Positions 35,376-44,316 of a stretch of DNA of 64,000 bases are shown piece by piece (position 1 is the first letter of the stretch; every line of letters begins with the position of its first letter). The stretch is from Alkalimarinus coralli (lineage in GTDB: Bacteria > Pseudomonadota > Gammaproteobacteria > Pseudomonadales > Oleiphilaceae), in the NCBI RefSeq assembly GCF_023650515.1, contig NZ_CP096016.1, positions 2,132,001 through 2,196,000 on the forward strand. Reading direction: 5' to 3'. The translations under genes and the position numbers were made by a program. The notes below the pieces were generated by a model that ran no database searches, had not been told where the DNA came from, and saw only the letters and a program-made list of their open reading frames with translations.

Positions 35376-36101
35376 ATGAAACTACCTCAAGTTCCCAAGC
35401 ACAGTTTTTTGTTACTGATTATCAGCCTGGTTATTATGCTGATCGTTCCCCCTTATCTAAGAGAATACTCGCCCTTTGCATTTGAGGGCTTACTTTTGAA
35501 CCCGTTTATTACTGCCATCTTCTTAACATCCCTTTATCTTGTAACCGATAACCGGCGCTTCTTTTTTATTGGGCTACTTATTCTCTTCCCTGTGCTGATT
35601 GTTAATGCGCTTTACTATTTTGACCGACAGCATTTTCACTCGATGATCAGCATCCTCGCTTACATCGCATTTTTTTCCTATATCTGTATATTTCTAGGCC
35701 GGTTTCTAGCGCGGAGTAAAACCGTTTCAATCAACGTAATATATGCTGCGGTGTGTTTGTACTTTTTCATTGCGATCATCTGGTCGTTCATTTATATAGC
35801 GACATACCATACGATAGAAAATGCTTTTTCCTTCTCGCCAAACTTGGCCAATAATCTTGACCCCGATAAGGATATCGTTGCGATATTTAGCTACTTCAGT
35901 TTTGTAACCATGACGACTTTAGGTTATGGCGACATCACGCCGGTTCATGAGATATCAAGAGCATGGGTATCGGCACAATCGGTACTCGGGCAGCTTTACC
36001 TGGCGATTGTGATGGCAAGATTTGTAGGGCTTTATATTTCGGATAGTAGAATGGAAGGAAAGGAAGAAGAACTTCAAAAGCAGAACCAATCAAAAATTTA
36101 G
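35376..36101 (+). CDS. Potassium-channel-like membrane protein
   Basis: A 241-residue inner-membrane protein with about six hydrophobic helices. Near residue 187 it has the pore loop TMTTLGYGDITP, containing the K+-selectivity sequence GYGD, followed by a last helix (about 200-220) and a short charged tail. Family is Ion_trans_2 (two-helix pore), here preceded by four additional helices without the voltage-sensing Arg repeat that I can recognise. No regulatory RCK domain is present. Confidence 0.82.
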   Translation: MKLPQVPKHSFLLLIISLVIMLIVPPYLREYSPFAFEGLLLNPFITAIFLTSLYLVTDNRRFFFIGLLILFPVLIVNALYYFDRQHFHSMISILAYIAFFSYICIFLGRFLARSKTVSINVIYAAVCLYFFIAIIWSFIYIATYHTIENAFSFSPNLANNLDPDKDIVAIFSYFSFVTMTTLGYGDITPVHEISRAWVSAQSVLGQLYLAIVMARFVGLYISDSRMEGKEEELQKQNQSKI

Positions 36102-36149
36102 GCCGCTAAACCTGCCAAAACAGCAGTGTCTAACGGCCTAATTCAATGG

Positions 36150-39100
36150 CTATTCCGACTTTATGCGGAATATAGTCGCATAGAAAACCGGGACAATAAC
36201 CAGCGTTAATACTGAAGCGAACAGCAGGCCGAACATAATGGTAACAGCCATCGCAATGAAGAACGCATCGCCTAGCAGCGGAACCATCCCTAATATGGTC
36301 GTCAGGGCAGCCATGGCCACCGGAATCAAACGGCTCACACCCGAATCGAGAATAGCCTGATAGGGGGCTTTTCCTTCATCTAACTCCACGTCGATCTGAT
36401 CCACTAATACAATCGCATTCTTAATCAGCATCCCCGCCAGACTCATAAACCCTAAAAGAGACATGAAGCCAAACGGTTGATCAAATATCAATAACCCAAC
36501 CGTAACCCCGATCACCGCCAATGGAACCGTTAGCCAAATAACAAGGGTTTTCTTGACCGAGTTAAACAAACATACAACGATAAAAATCATTAGACCAAAA
36601 AAGATTGGTAATGCCGCAGCGATTTGGCCCGAGGCCTTTACCGAGGACTCTCCCTCACCTCCCCAGGCCATATAGTACCCAGGCATATCTTTTATAGGTA
36701 TCTGGTCATTCCAGCGAACGGGTATCGTATTTGCGTCATACTTCTGCCCTTCTTTCAGCGGGCTAGCGCCTGAATATTGCTCCAGATCAACACCAATTGC
36801 CTGCTCTACCTTAGGTTTAATGCGAGCAAACAATTCACTAGGTAAGCCCCTTCGCTGATCAACATGAATTCGGATCATAGAAACCCGATTCCAACGCCAG
36901 ATGTGGGGGTTTTCAAAATCAGTTTCAAAGCGGGACATAACCTGCCCAATAGGAATCATTTGCTGTGCCGCAGGGCTCCAGATTCTCACTTGGTCAAGGC
37001 TTTCCAGATCTACGCGCTCTTCTTCAGGAGCACGGGCAATAATAGGTAGAAGTTCGTCACCCTCACGATATACACCCGCATTAACACCTTCTACAGAATA
37101 TTTAAATGCAGTCGCAACATCTGGTCGCTCAACCCCTGCAATAGATGCGGGTGATTCTGAAAACTGGGGCCGCAACACTTTTACTTTGCTACGCCATTCA
37201 TTTCTCACCGCTTTCGAATCAGGGTCAGCTTCTATTTCTACTAACGCTTTATTTGCCAAGCGACGTAACTCACTTGCATCCGGCCCAAGTATCCTTAGCT
37301 GAATTTTTCCGCCAGTCGCTGGCCCATTCACAAATAAGCGTACATTTACATTAGCCTCAGGAACAAACTCTTCGAGATCATCCTGAAGTTGGTCGGTCAA
37401 CTCTGATATTTTGCTAAAGTCATCAACATCAACAATAATCCGCGCAAAGCTCGGGTAATTATATTCAGGCGTATAAGTCAACAAAAATCGAATTTCGCCA
37501 CCGCCTATCTGGGAGGTTAAATGCGTAACCGGGGCGTACTCTTTCAGCTTTTCTTCAACTCGCGCCACGCGTGTAACGGTTTCATCAATATCTGTTCCTT
37601 CAGGGAACCAAAGATCAACATAAAATTGCGGCCGTGTAGAGTCAGGGAAAAAGCTATTCTTAAGAAAGCCAAACCCATATAGCGAAGCGCCAAAAATGAC
37701 TAAAATAACGCCAATCGTCACCCATCTAAACTGTATACATCTAGCCAAAAAGGTTCGATACCCTTCATAAAAAGCACTATCATAAGGGTCTTTCTCTTCA
37801 CCCGGCTTCTGCTTAACTGGCTTCAGAAATTGCTCGCACAACAGCGGCGTAATCGTCACAGCTGTTATCCAGCTCATGGAAAGAGAAATAAGTATGACGG
37901 TAAACAATGATCGAGTGTATTCTCCCGTGCTGTCTTCATTCGTACCAATAGCAGCAAACGCAGTAATCGCAATAGCGGTCGCACCTAACAACGGCACGGA
38001 CGTCTGGCCCACAACAGCAGAGGCCGCTTTAAGCGCATTTTCGCCTTTGTTTATTCGAATACGCATACCATCAGTCACTACAATGGCGTTATCCACTAAC
38101 ATCCCTAATGCGATAATTAACGCCCCAAGCGAAATACGCTCTAACGTAATATTAAGCATGCTCATAAAGATAAACGTCCCCATGATCGTAACCACAAGCA
38201 CGGCGCCAATCACAAGTCCACTTCTCAACCCCATAAAAAGCAGTAAAATAACTATGACAATGACCACCGCCTCAACGAGATTGATCAAAAAACCATTAAC
38301 CGCTTCTGTCACCGTATCAAATTGAATAGAGATCGGATTTACATCAATACCTAACGGTATGTTAGGCATAATTAAATCAATTTTTTCCTTAAGGCCTTTC
38401 CCCATTTCTACCACATTACCACCCAGCGCAGTAGAAATAGCCAACCCTACTGCTGGCTTGCCGTCATAACGCAAGAAACTATCCGAAGGGTCTTTGAAGC
38501 CTCTTATTATTTTGGCCACATCACGCAGAAATACCTGGCTATTGTTGTCACTGTCGCGAGAACGAATAAGAAGGTCACCAAACTCTTGTTCAGATTCAAA
38601 CTCGCCCGTTGGGTTTAGAGCGATGCGATCAGCCCCTACCTTTATATAACCGGAACTTACGGCAGTATTTTTTGAACCTAGCGCATGATATATGTCATCA
38701 GGTGAAACACCTAAGTCTGACATTTTCTCACGCAACATCTCTATATAAATAACTTCTTGCTGCACTCCATAAAATGCAATTTTTTTAACATCCTGAACCG
38801 TTAATAACTCACGGCGTAGATATTTCGCTAACTCATATAGCTCAGGGCTGGTATATCCGTCTCCAGTTAAAGCGACAAAAACACCATAAACATCACCAAA
38901 GTCATCGTTAACAACAGAAGGCCCCGCTCCCGGCGGCAAATTTTTCTGATTGTCGTTAATCTTTCTGCGCAACTCATCCCAAACTTGAGGCAGCCCCTTA
39001 GCATCATACTTATCTTTCATTGTCACTTTTACGATCGAAAGCCCTCGTGATGATTTTGATTCGACGCGGTCTAACTGCCCCAATTCTTGAGCTGCTCGCT

Positions 39101-39302
39101 CAATCAAATCTGTGACCTCTTCTTCAACTTCAGCCGCAGAGGCACCAGGGTAAGGCGTAATCACTACCCCTTCTTTAATCGTAAATTCCGGATCTTCAAG
39201 CCGGCTCAAATTTTCAAATGCAATCGCCCCGACCACAGCAAGAATAATGGTAATGGTCCAGGTAATGACTCTATTACGAATACTCCATTCAGCAAGGTTC
39301 AT
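36150..39302 (-). CDS. RND efflux transporter, inner-membrane pump
   Basis: A 1050-residue RND pump with the usual two halves of six helices each and two large periplasmic loops. The helix-4 motif GMLVDNAIVVTDGM carries the proton-relay Asp, and the matching helix-10 motif GMLIKNAIVLVDQID has the relay Lys, so the pump should be proton-driven. It starts within the stop codon of the adaptor gene (TAATG overlap). No outer-membrane channel gene is adjacent, so a TolC-like protein from elsewhere is probably used. Substrate is unknown. Confidence 0.93.
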   Translation of the reverse strand: MNLAEWSIRNRVITWTITIILAVVGAIAFENLSRLEDPEFTIKEGVVITPYPGASAAEVEEEVTDLIERAAQELGQLDRVESKSSRGLSIVKVTMKDKYDAKGLPQVWDELRRKINDNQKNLPPGAGPSVVNDDFGDVYGVFVALTGDGYTSPELYELAKYLRRELLTVQDVKKIAFYGVQQEVIYIEMLREKMSDLGVSPDDIYHALGSKNTAVSSGYIKVGADRIALNPTGEFESEQEFGDLLIRSRDSDNNSQVFLRDVAKIIRGFKDPSDSFLRYDGKPAVGLAISTALGGNVVEMGKGLKEKIDLIMPNIPLGIDVNPISIQFDTVTEAVNGFLINLVEAVVIVIVILLLFMGLRSGLVIGAVLVVTIMGTFIFMSMLNITLERISLGALIIALGMLVDNAIVVTDGMRIRINKGENALKAASAVVGQTSVPLLGATAIAITAFAAIGTNEDSTGEYTRSLFTVILISLSMSWITAVTITPLLCEQFLKPVKQKPGEEKDPYDSAFYEGYRTFLARCIQFRWVTIGVILVIFGASLYGFGFLKNSFFPDSTRPQFYVDLWFPEGTDIDETVTRVARVEEKLKEYAPVTHLTSQIGGGEIRFLLTYTPEYNYPSFARIIVDVDDFSKISELTDQLQDDLEEFVPEANVNVRLFVNGPATGGKIQLRILGPDASELRRLANKALVEIEADPDSKAVRNEWRSKVKVLRPQFSESPASIAGVERPDVATAFKYSVEGVNAGVYREGDELLPIIARAPEEERVDLESLDQVRIWSPAAQQMIPIGQVMSRFETDFENPHIWRWNRVSMIRIHVDQRRGLPSELFARIKPKVEQAIGVDLEQYSGASPLKEGQKYDANTIPVRWNDQIPIKDMPGYYMAWGGEGESSVKASGQIAAALPIFFGLMIFIVVCLFNSVKKTLVIWLTVPLAVIGVTVGLLIFDQPFGFMSLLGFMSLAGMLIKNAIVLVDQIDVELDEGKAPYQAILDSGVSRLIPVAMAALTTILGMVPLLGDAFFIAMAVTIMFGLLFASVLTLVIVPVFYATIFRIKSE

Positions 39303-40366
39303 TAGTAAGTTACCTTCTCAATAGGCCGAATGATCTTACCTTCCCGCATTTTAGTCACTCCACCAATAACGACCATATCATTCAACTCAACGCCTATCAC
39401 TTCAATCTCGCTTTTACCTTTTAGCGCTCCCATTGCTATTGGCTTTTTCTTAACACTATTGTTGGTTGTATCTACCACCCAAACAAACGCATTATTGTCT
39501 TCATCCGCGACTACCGCATGCACTGGCAACAGATAGGTGTCATTGACTTCGTTTGTATTGACTCTTGTCGCAAACACTTTTGCGGTCATTCCAGGTAAAA
39601 GTGAAATTCCTTTGGTATCATTCATACCTAATACAATTTCAAACGTTTGAGTTTTTGAATCGGCCTCCGTCGAAAACTCTTTTACATACAAGTCAAACTG
39701 TTCATCAGGAAACGCTTCAAATTTGGCACTGACCTTTAAAGCCCCTTCATCTTCAGTTCTTCTAGACACGAGTGACTCAGAAACATTAACAACCACTTCC
39801 AGCTGGCTGTTATCTTGCAAACTGATGACCGCTTGCTTAGCTTGAATATCCTGAAAGTTATCAACGTAACGCTTTGCAACAGTACCACTAAAAGGAGCTT
39901 TAAGCTCTGCATCATCTAATGCCTTTCGTGCCTTTTCTTCATTGGATTTCGCTACATCCAGGGCGGCCTTTAATTTGTCATACTCGGCCTGTGAAATGAA
40001 TTTTTTGACCAGTAACTCTTCTGCCCTGTTGAAGTTTGCCTGAGTCTTAGTCAGCTCAGCACGAGCGGCACTCAAGTTACTTCTGTAATCCCGGTCATCC
40101 AACCTTCCCAACACCTCCCCTTTCAAAACCTCCTGGCCTTCTTTCATCGGGAAGAATTTGAGCTGACCTGGCACCTGAAAGGATAAGTTAACCCGTTGCG
40201 ATGCCCTTACGGTGCCTGGCAACTGTCGATTAATTTCGTTACTCGCGCCTTTAACGACCATTACTTTTGCGGGCTGTATCACCTCTCTTTCAGGCTCGGC
40301 ATCCTCTTTTCCGCAGCCTATTAAGACCAAGCTAATAGCAATAGGTATAAAACGTTTAATATTCAT
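39302..40366 (-). CDS. RND efflux periplasmic adaptor (membrane fusion) lipoprotein
   Basis: A 354-residue membrane-fusion protein. The N-terminus is a lipoprotein signal (IAISLVLIGCGKED, acylated Cys18). Then follow a barrel-sandwich (lipoyl-like) domain split by a coiled coil of about 70 residues (about 90-160), a beta-barrel, and a membrane-proximal domain, the standard order for AcrA-type adaptors. It is the first gene of the adaptor-pump operon and overlaps the pump start by one base. Confidence 0.9.
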   Translation of the reverse strand: MNIKRFIPIAISLVLIGCGKEDAEPEREVIQPAKVMVVKGASNEINRQLPGTVRASQRVNLSFQVPGQLKFFPMKEGQEVLKGEVLGRLDDRDYRSNLSAARAELTKTQANFNRAEELLVKKFISQAEYDKLKAALDVAKSNEEKARKALDDAELKAPFSGTVAKRYVDNFQDIQAKQAVISLQDNSQLEVVVNVSESLVSRRTEDEGALKVSAKFEAFPDEQFDLYVKEFSTEADSKTQTFEIVLGMNDTKGISLLPGMTAKVFATRVNTNEVNDTYLLPVHAVVADEDNNAFVWVVDTTNNSVKKKPIAMGALKGKSEIEVIGVELNDMVVIGGVTKMREGKIIRPIEKVTY

Positions 40367-40580
40367 ATAATTAATCCATCCACCCTGATAAAAATTATTG
40401 AAGAAGCAATTCGGTTATCGATACGTTCCGAGTTAGCTAAAAAGCCGTTGATATAACTATTTTCAGACAAGCATAGACAAATAACTTCATGTTTTCACCC
40501 ACTTTTTTAGTAAGCTAAACAAACCGCTTTGCCAATATGTGGCATATTAGGTAAGGACGGGCTCATCAAGAACCGATAAT

Positions 40581-40606
40581 GGAGTTTGAGCAAATCGCCA
40601 AACTCC
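40581..40606 (-). terminator. Weak terminator-like hairpin after the queuosine glycosyltransferase
   Basis: GGAGTTTG pairs with CAAACTCC over a 10-nt loop, 50 bp beyond the stop of the glycosyltransferase gene. On the minus strand it is followed only by ATTATC, so if it terminates transcription it does so weakly. Confidence 0.4.
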
Positions 40607-40654
40607 CCTAAAAGGTTATACCAGGCCGCACTTAAGTCGGGTAATGACAGTGGG

Positions 40655-41770
40655 TTATTTCAGCAGAAGAGAGGTAATAGCATTACGGTAGGATGGAATT
40701 AACGAGGACCAGCTATATTGCCTATAGCCCTCTCTAAAGTTTACGTTTGGGCTCGGCGTTAGCTGAAGGAGTTTGTCTACCGCTTCACTGGCCTCTAACT
40801 CGGGGGTGTCAAGGTGTGAACTGTAACGGTATTCGCCCGGTATTAAAGCTTGATATGACAGCCTGTCTGGAACTAACGGCAAACATCCGGCAGACACAGC
40901 CTCCAGAACTGCGATACCCTGAAACTCATGTATCGCTGTTGAAATCACAACGTCACACGCGGCCAACAGGGTTCTGTACTCTTCAACATTATCGACATAC
41001 CCAAAGGTGTTTATACAGCCAGAAAAGAGATGCTCTATTTGCTTGAATTCATCCGGTATATTTCTAAATGCCTCTCCTACAACGTTGAGTTCAAACGTCA
41101 CGTTTCGCCGCTGTAATTCTAGTAGCAGAAGTAACAGCCGGTCAGGCCCTTTATCGTATTCCCAGCGATGATTCCATAACAGCTTTACAGGCTCAGTCGC
41201 GTTGTAATCTCGACGGTCAGGTAAGTTAAACAACCCCTCATCTACCGGAACGGGAATAACTAATGACTTATTTGATAGTTGCTCAGACAAGTTAGTAATC
41301 ACATGGTCAGGAAGCTTTGCCATAAGCCGGTCGCAACCATCAAAAAATGAACGACGATTAAACTCCGAGTTGAACACAATGGCATCAGCAGCCATAGCAG
41401 AATATAAATTCACCATTTGAGGCTCGATGCTAGCCTGCTGATTTATAGTTTTCGGATACTCAAACTGATTCTCATGAAAGTAAACCAGCGAAGGGGTGCG
41501 CGATAGTGAAGGGATAATGCCTTTCAGGGTTGCCAGATCAACCATCGATGTCGCAATCACGAAGTCATACTCTACCGAGAGCTCAGCACTATACCGCTCA
41601 AGAAAACTAATGGGGTTTCCTCGAATGCGCCAACTGAAAAACCGTGCAGGTAGTGTTAGAACCGTCCACTCATATTCATTCAGATAATGTTCCAGACCTT
41701 TTCGCCAATAGCGATGACTGCCTGCATCATACCCTGATAACAGCAAGCCTTTGGCTACCTTGGTAGACAT
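40655..41770 (-). CDS. DUF3524 glycosyltransferase, tRNA-queuosine mannosyltransferase-like
   Basis: A 371-residue GT-B glycosyltransferase. The N-terminal DUF3524 block is clear: LLLSGYDAGSHRYWRKGL, then TVLTLPARFFSWRIRGNP, matching the animal GTDC1/QTMAN family that adds mannose to queuosine in tRNA-Asp. A C-terminal Rossmann domain has VISTAIHEFQGIAVLEA, a typical nucleotide-sugar binding motif. Bacterial members are annotated by homology only. The gene is adjacent (no gap) to a small zinc-ribbon protein gene upstream, which suggests one transcript. queF in the same window shows the cell makes queuosine precursor. Confidence 0.82.
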   Translation of the reverse strand: MSTKVAKGLLLSGYDAGSHRYWRKGLEHYLNEYEWTVLTLPARFFSWRIRGNPISFLERYSAELSVEYDFVIATSMVDLATLKGIIPSLSRTPSLVYFHENQFEYPKTINQQASIEPQMVNLYSAMAADAIVFNSEFNRRSFFDGCDRLMAKLPDHVITNLSEQLSNKSLVIPVPVDEGLFNLPDRRDYNATEPVKLLWNHRWEYDKGPDRLLLLLLELQRRNVTFELNVVGEAFRNIPDEFKQIEHLFSGCINTFGYVDNVEEYRTLLAACDVVISTAIHEFQGIAVLEAVSAGCLPLVPDRLSYQALIPGEYRYSSHLDTPELEASEAVDKLLQLTPSPNVNFREGYRQYSWSSLIPSYRNAITSLLLK

Positions 41771-41974
41771 TTAGCGTGGAAGCCAAAACATCATGACAAC
41801 ACAGAAAATCGAAACCAATATTACAGCCGTACTAAAGTGCATACGAAGGCCGGGGATATAGCCATTTCTAGCGGGGGGAATTGCCATACCACATCGTTGG
41901 CAGATTGGCGCAGCGCCTTTTTCGATAGGTTGTTCTATCGGAGCATGGCAATTTGGGCAACATCGTTCACTCAT
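41771..41974 (-). CDS. Small zinc-ribbon membrane protein
   Basis: A 67-residue protein: an N-terminal zinc ribbon with C-x2-C pairs (CCPNCHAP and CQRCGMA) followed by one hydrophobic helix (about 46-64). No family name is recognised. Its stop codon is immediately followed by the ATG of the glycosyltransferase, so the two are almost certainly co-transcribed and translationally coupled. Confidence 0.7.
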   Translation of the reverse strand: MSERCCPNCHAPIEQPIEKGAAPICQRCGMAIPPARNGYIPGLRMHFSTAVILVSIFCVVMMFWLPR

Positions 41975-42047
41975 TAAACCGTCTCAATTATTGTGAAAAG
42001 GATCAAGTGAAGTATATCGAATTTTTACCCGTATTGTTTGATCAGTG

Positions 42048-43196
42048 TCAGGCTCTTTGGCCGGTTCCTTTCAGTACTTCTTCAATATACTGTTCCGCAT
42101 GAACCAACGGCCCGATATGGTTACCAGGCAAAACCTTAAAAGAGCAGTTTGAGCCATTTTTAACCGCCGAAGGGTAGAACTTCTCAAATAGCCTGTTTGA
42201 AAACTCCTGGCCTGATTTTAGATCAACACCCGACAGCGCGTTTCGCGCCTCAAATACACTGTCGTTCTGGCCAAACAAAACAACAATATTGTCTAGCCCA
42301 CTCACAGGAACATTCACATCCGTTGCGACGTGGCTGCACTGCTCAATATCTATATAGGCACGCGCCAATTTCAAAGGTAAGTTTGATTTTGATTTAACAT
42401 ATGAAACAAACGCATATAGAGAGTCTGACAACGTTCCTCTAACAATGGCAACCCCTGCGATCAGGGGATATTTAAACTGCCCCTTAAATACCATAAGGCT
42501 TATCAGCCCAACTTCAATCATAAAATTGGTAAACAGGTTGACGCCTGCCCAAGGGCGTCTACCCCAGGACTCATAACCCGCTGGCGTCATCTGCGCTAAG
42601 TTGTTAACACATGATGGATTTGCATTGGCAAACCTTCTCGCTAATAACCCCCCATGTGACCAACCCACAACTGTGAGTTTACAGTCGATTTTCTGTGCGG
42701 GCGTTGCTTCATTTGATCCTGTCCCTCTCTCGTTAATTGAAATAGGGAGTTCACATGGGTTGTCACTTTCCGGTATCTGCAAACCTTTTTTGGCCAGGCA
42801 GTAACGGCATAACGCCATAAGCAAAACTAACTTACCTTTATCCCCCCGCCATTTCCTAACGCAGCCATAAGGAGTATAAACATGAGGAATAAACACAATA
42901 CCGGAACGACTTTTTTCGGCTAACTGCGTTGTCATCTCAATACCGTATTTAGGCTGCTGGCCGTGGCCATGAAGGAATATGATCACATCACCATCAAGGC
43001 GACCGTTACGTCTGTTCCTAGCTTTCTGCTCATCTGACCGAGTATCAATAAACAGTCCCAAGCCTTGTATATTCTCGCCATTAAAGGAGATATCAAATTT
43101 AGAAAACTCCCCCAAACTGCGCTTGCTACCATTCAGATATTCAACCAGAAAGAAAAGCAACGCTGCAACGACCACCAAAACAGCAACTGTTAACAC
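42048..43196 (-). CDS. Membrane-anchored alpha/beta hydrolase
   Basis: A 382-residue protein with one N-terminal helix (residues 2-20) and an alpha/beta-hydrolase domain. The oxyanion HGHG strand (VIIFLHGHGQQPK) and the nucleophile elbow GWSHGG (GxSxG) are present, and a late His (LPGNHIGPLVH) could complete the triad. The start is GTG, with AGGGTG upstream and an in-frame stop just before. It is separated from the zinc-ribbon gene by 73 bp on the same strand. Substrate is unknown; esterase or lipase activity is the general expectation. Confidence 0.75.
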   Translation of the reverse strand: MLTVAVLVVVAALLFFLVEYLNGSKRSLGEFSKFDISFNGENIQGLGLFIDTRSDEQKARNRRNGRLDGDVIIFLHGHGQQPKYGIEMTTQLAEKSRSGIVFIPHVYTPYGCVRKWRGDKGKLVLLMALCRYCLAKKGLQIPESDNPCELPISINERGTGSNEATPAQKIDCKLTVVGWSHGGLLARRFANANPSCVNNLAQMTPAGYESWGRRPWAGVNLFTNFMIEVGLISLMVFKGQFKYPLIAGVAIVRGTLSDSLYAFVSYVKSKSNLPLKLARAYIDIEQCSHVATDVNVPVSGLDNIVVLFGQNDSVFEARNALSGVDLKSGQEFSNRLFEKFYPSAVKNGSNCSFKVLPGNHIGPLVHAEQYIEEVLKGTGQRA

Positions 43197-43275
43197 AATA
43201 GCACCCTATAAAATGATTAAAGCCATCTATTTAAATACACGCCATCGATTTAACTTCTAGCTATCTATTTAAATA

Positions 43276-43530
43276 GTGTTAAAAACTGACTATCGATTCA
43301 TTATAGTAATTTTGTACTATTTTAACTTGATTAAGTGCACATCCGTACATATTTTTATCGCTAACCGTAATAAAAATAACCTTTTAGAGTATGAATTTAA
43401 CTGGGGGACTTATAAGAAAGGAGTAACCCAATATAAAAAAAGAGAAACTCCTGATGGGGTTGTAAAACTGAAAAAGCTAAGCGTCAAAAAATATAATGGA
43501 ACTGCGCCTGCGCCCTATAATAAAATATGA
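43276..43530 (+). pseudogene. Possible DUF4124-like remnant
   Basis: An 84-codon frame. Its second half (YEFNWGTYKKGVTQYKKRETPDGVVKLKKL) has the W-x-KGVTQY and Pro-rich pattern of small periplasmic DUF4124 proteins, but the first half shows no signal peptide and starts with a GTG without ribosome site. A good rightward terminator follows 55 bp later (43586-43611), and no other rightward gene exists to use it. It may be a decayed gene or chance. Confidence 0.3.
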
Positions 43531-43585
43531 AGCAATTAATCAGGCTTTTCATTTTATTCTCCGAGCTGAGAAGTAAGCTACTTAG

Positions 43586-43611
43586 AGTGCTGAGGGATTA
43601 GCACTTTTTTT
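43586..43611 (+). terminator. Rho-independent terminator, rightward
   Basis: Stem AGTGCT / AGCACT with an 8-nt loop followed by TTTTTTT on the plus strand only. The neighbouring minus-strand gene ends at 43633, so this terminator must serve transcription from the left, where only the questionable frame at 43276-43530 lies. Confidence 0.75.
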
Positions 43612-43632
43612 ATGGCTGTTTGGCGCAGCAGA

Positions 43633-44229
43633 TCATTGCAAGCCTGGGTTCTCCGATAGTAGCTGAGCTTTCATCTCTTTAATACGTCTAACTTTTTCTA
43701 TACCGACCGCGAGTTCTTCTTCCGGCAGGCCTTGTGCTTTGGCTTTGGCAATTTGTTCTTCCAGCATATCGATCTTGATATCTGCCGCTTCAACATAGGC
43801 CTTGAATATCTTTTGTTCCTGCCTGGACTCATACTCGAGATAAAGCTCCGGGCTTTCAAGTTCTTCGGCGGTTGGCGCTTCTGTTTCAGCGCTTTTACCG
43901 ATAGGGGGGGCACGATCATCACCATTCAGCCGAGCCTCAGCCATCGATTCAATGGCATATTGGTCTAATTCATACTCATATTCTGGCCGGCTGACATCCT
44001 CGTCCTCTTCTTTATTGTCATTGTTCTCCACTGTTTTTTTTGCGATCACTGCAGCTGGTTTAGGCGCTTGAAGTGGTTTAGTGGGATTTGGCTTAACAGG
44101 CTGTTCCGAATTAGCAGAGGGAGGCTCTACTACATCAGCCTGCTGGGCATTGTTATACCCCAGCACCAAGCCCAAAATAATTGAACATGACGCCAAGAAG
44201 ATTACCAGAAACCACATTGATCTATTCAT
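43633..44229 (-). CDS. Hypothetical membrane-anchored coiled-coil protein
   Basis: A 198-residue protein. One N-terminal hydrophobic helix (about 5-25), an extended Pro/Lys/Glu-rich linker (about 30-110), and a C-terminal helical, coiled-coil-like segment (about 130-195) rich in Glu, Lys and Ala. No family is recognised. It would sit in the periplasm anchored in the inner membrane. It lies 88 bp downstream of a phospholipase-like gene, separated by an 18-bp perfect hairpin. Confidence 0.6.
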   Translation of the reverse strand: MNRSMWFLVIFLASCSIILGLVLGYNNAQQADVVEPPSANSEQPVKPNPTKPLQAPKPAAVIAKKTVENNDNKEEDEDVSRPEYEYELDQYAIESMAEARLNGDDRAPPIGKSAETEAPTAEELESPELYLEYESRQEQKIFKAYVEAADIKIDMLEEQIAKAKAQGLPEEELAVGIEKVRRIKEMKAQLLSENPGLQ

Positions 44230-44264
44230 TAAGCTAGATACATCACATTAGGCCAAATAACACA

Positions 44265-44306
44265 TTGAATAGATGGGCTCTTAAATCCAAGAGCCCATCT
44301 ATTCAA
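44265..44306. terminator. Perfect 18-bp hairpin between two minus-strand genes
   Basis: A perfect 18-bp inverted repeat, starting TTGAATAGATGGGC, with a 6-nt loop AAATCC. It lies just after the phospholipase-like gene and 36 bp before the next start on the same strand. No strong T-run follows on the minus strand (TGTGTTATTT), so it may be a bidirectional terminator or an mRNA-stabilising hairpin. Confidence 0.6.
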
Positions 44307-44316
44307 CAAGGAAGTA

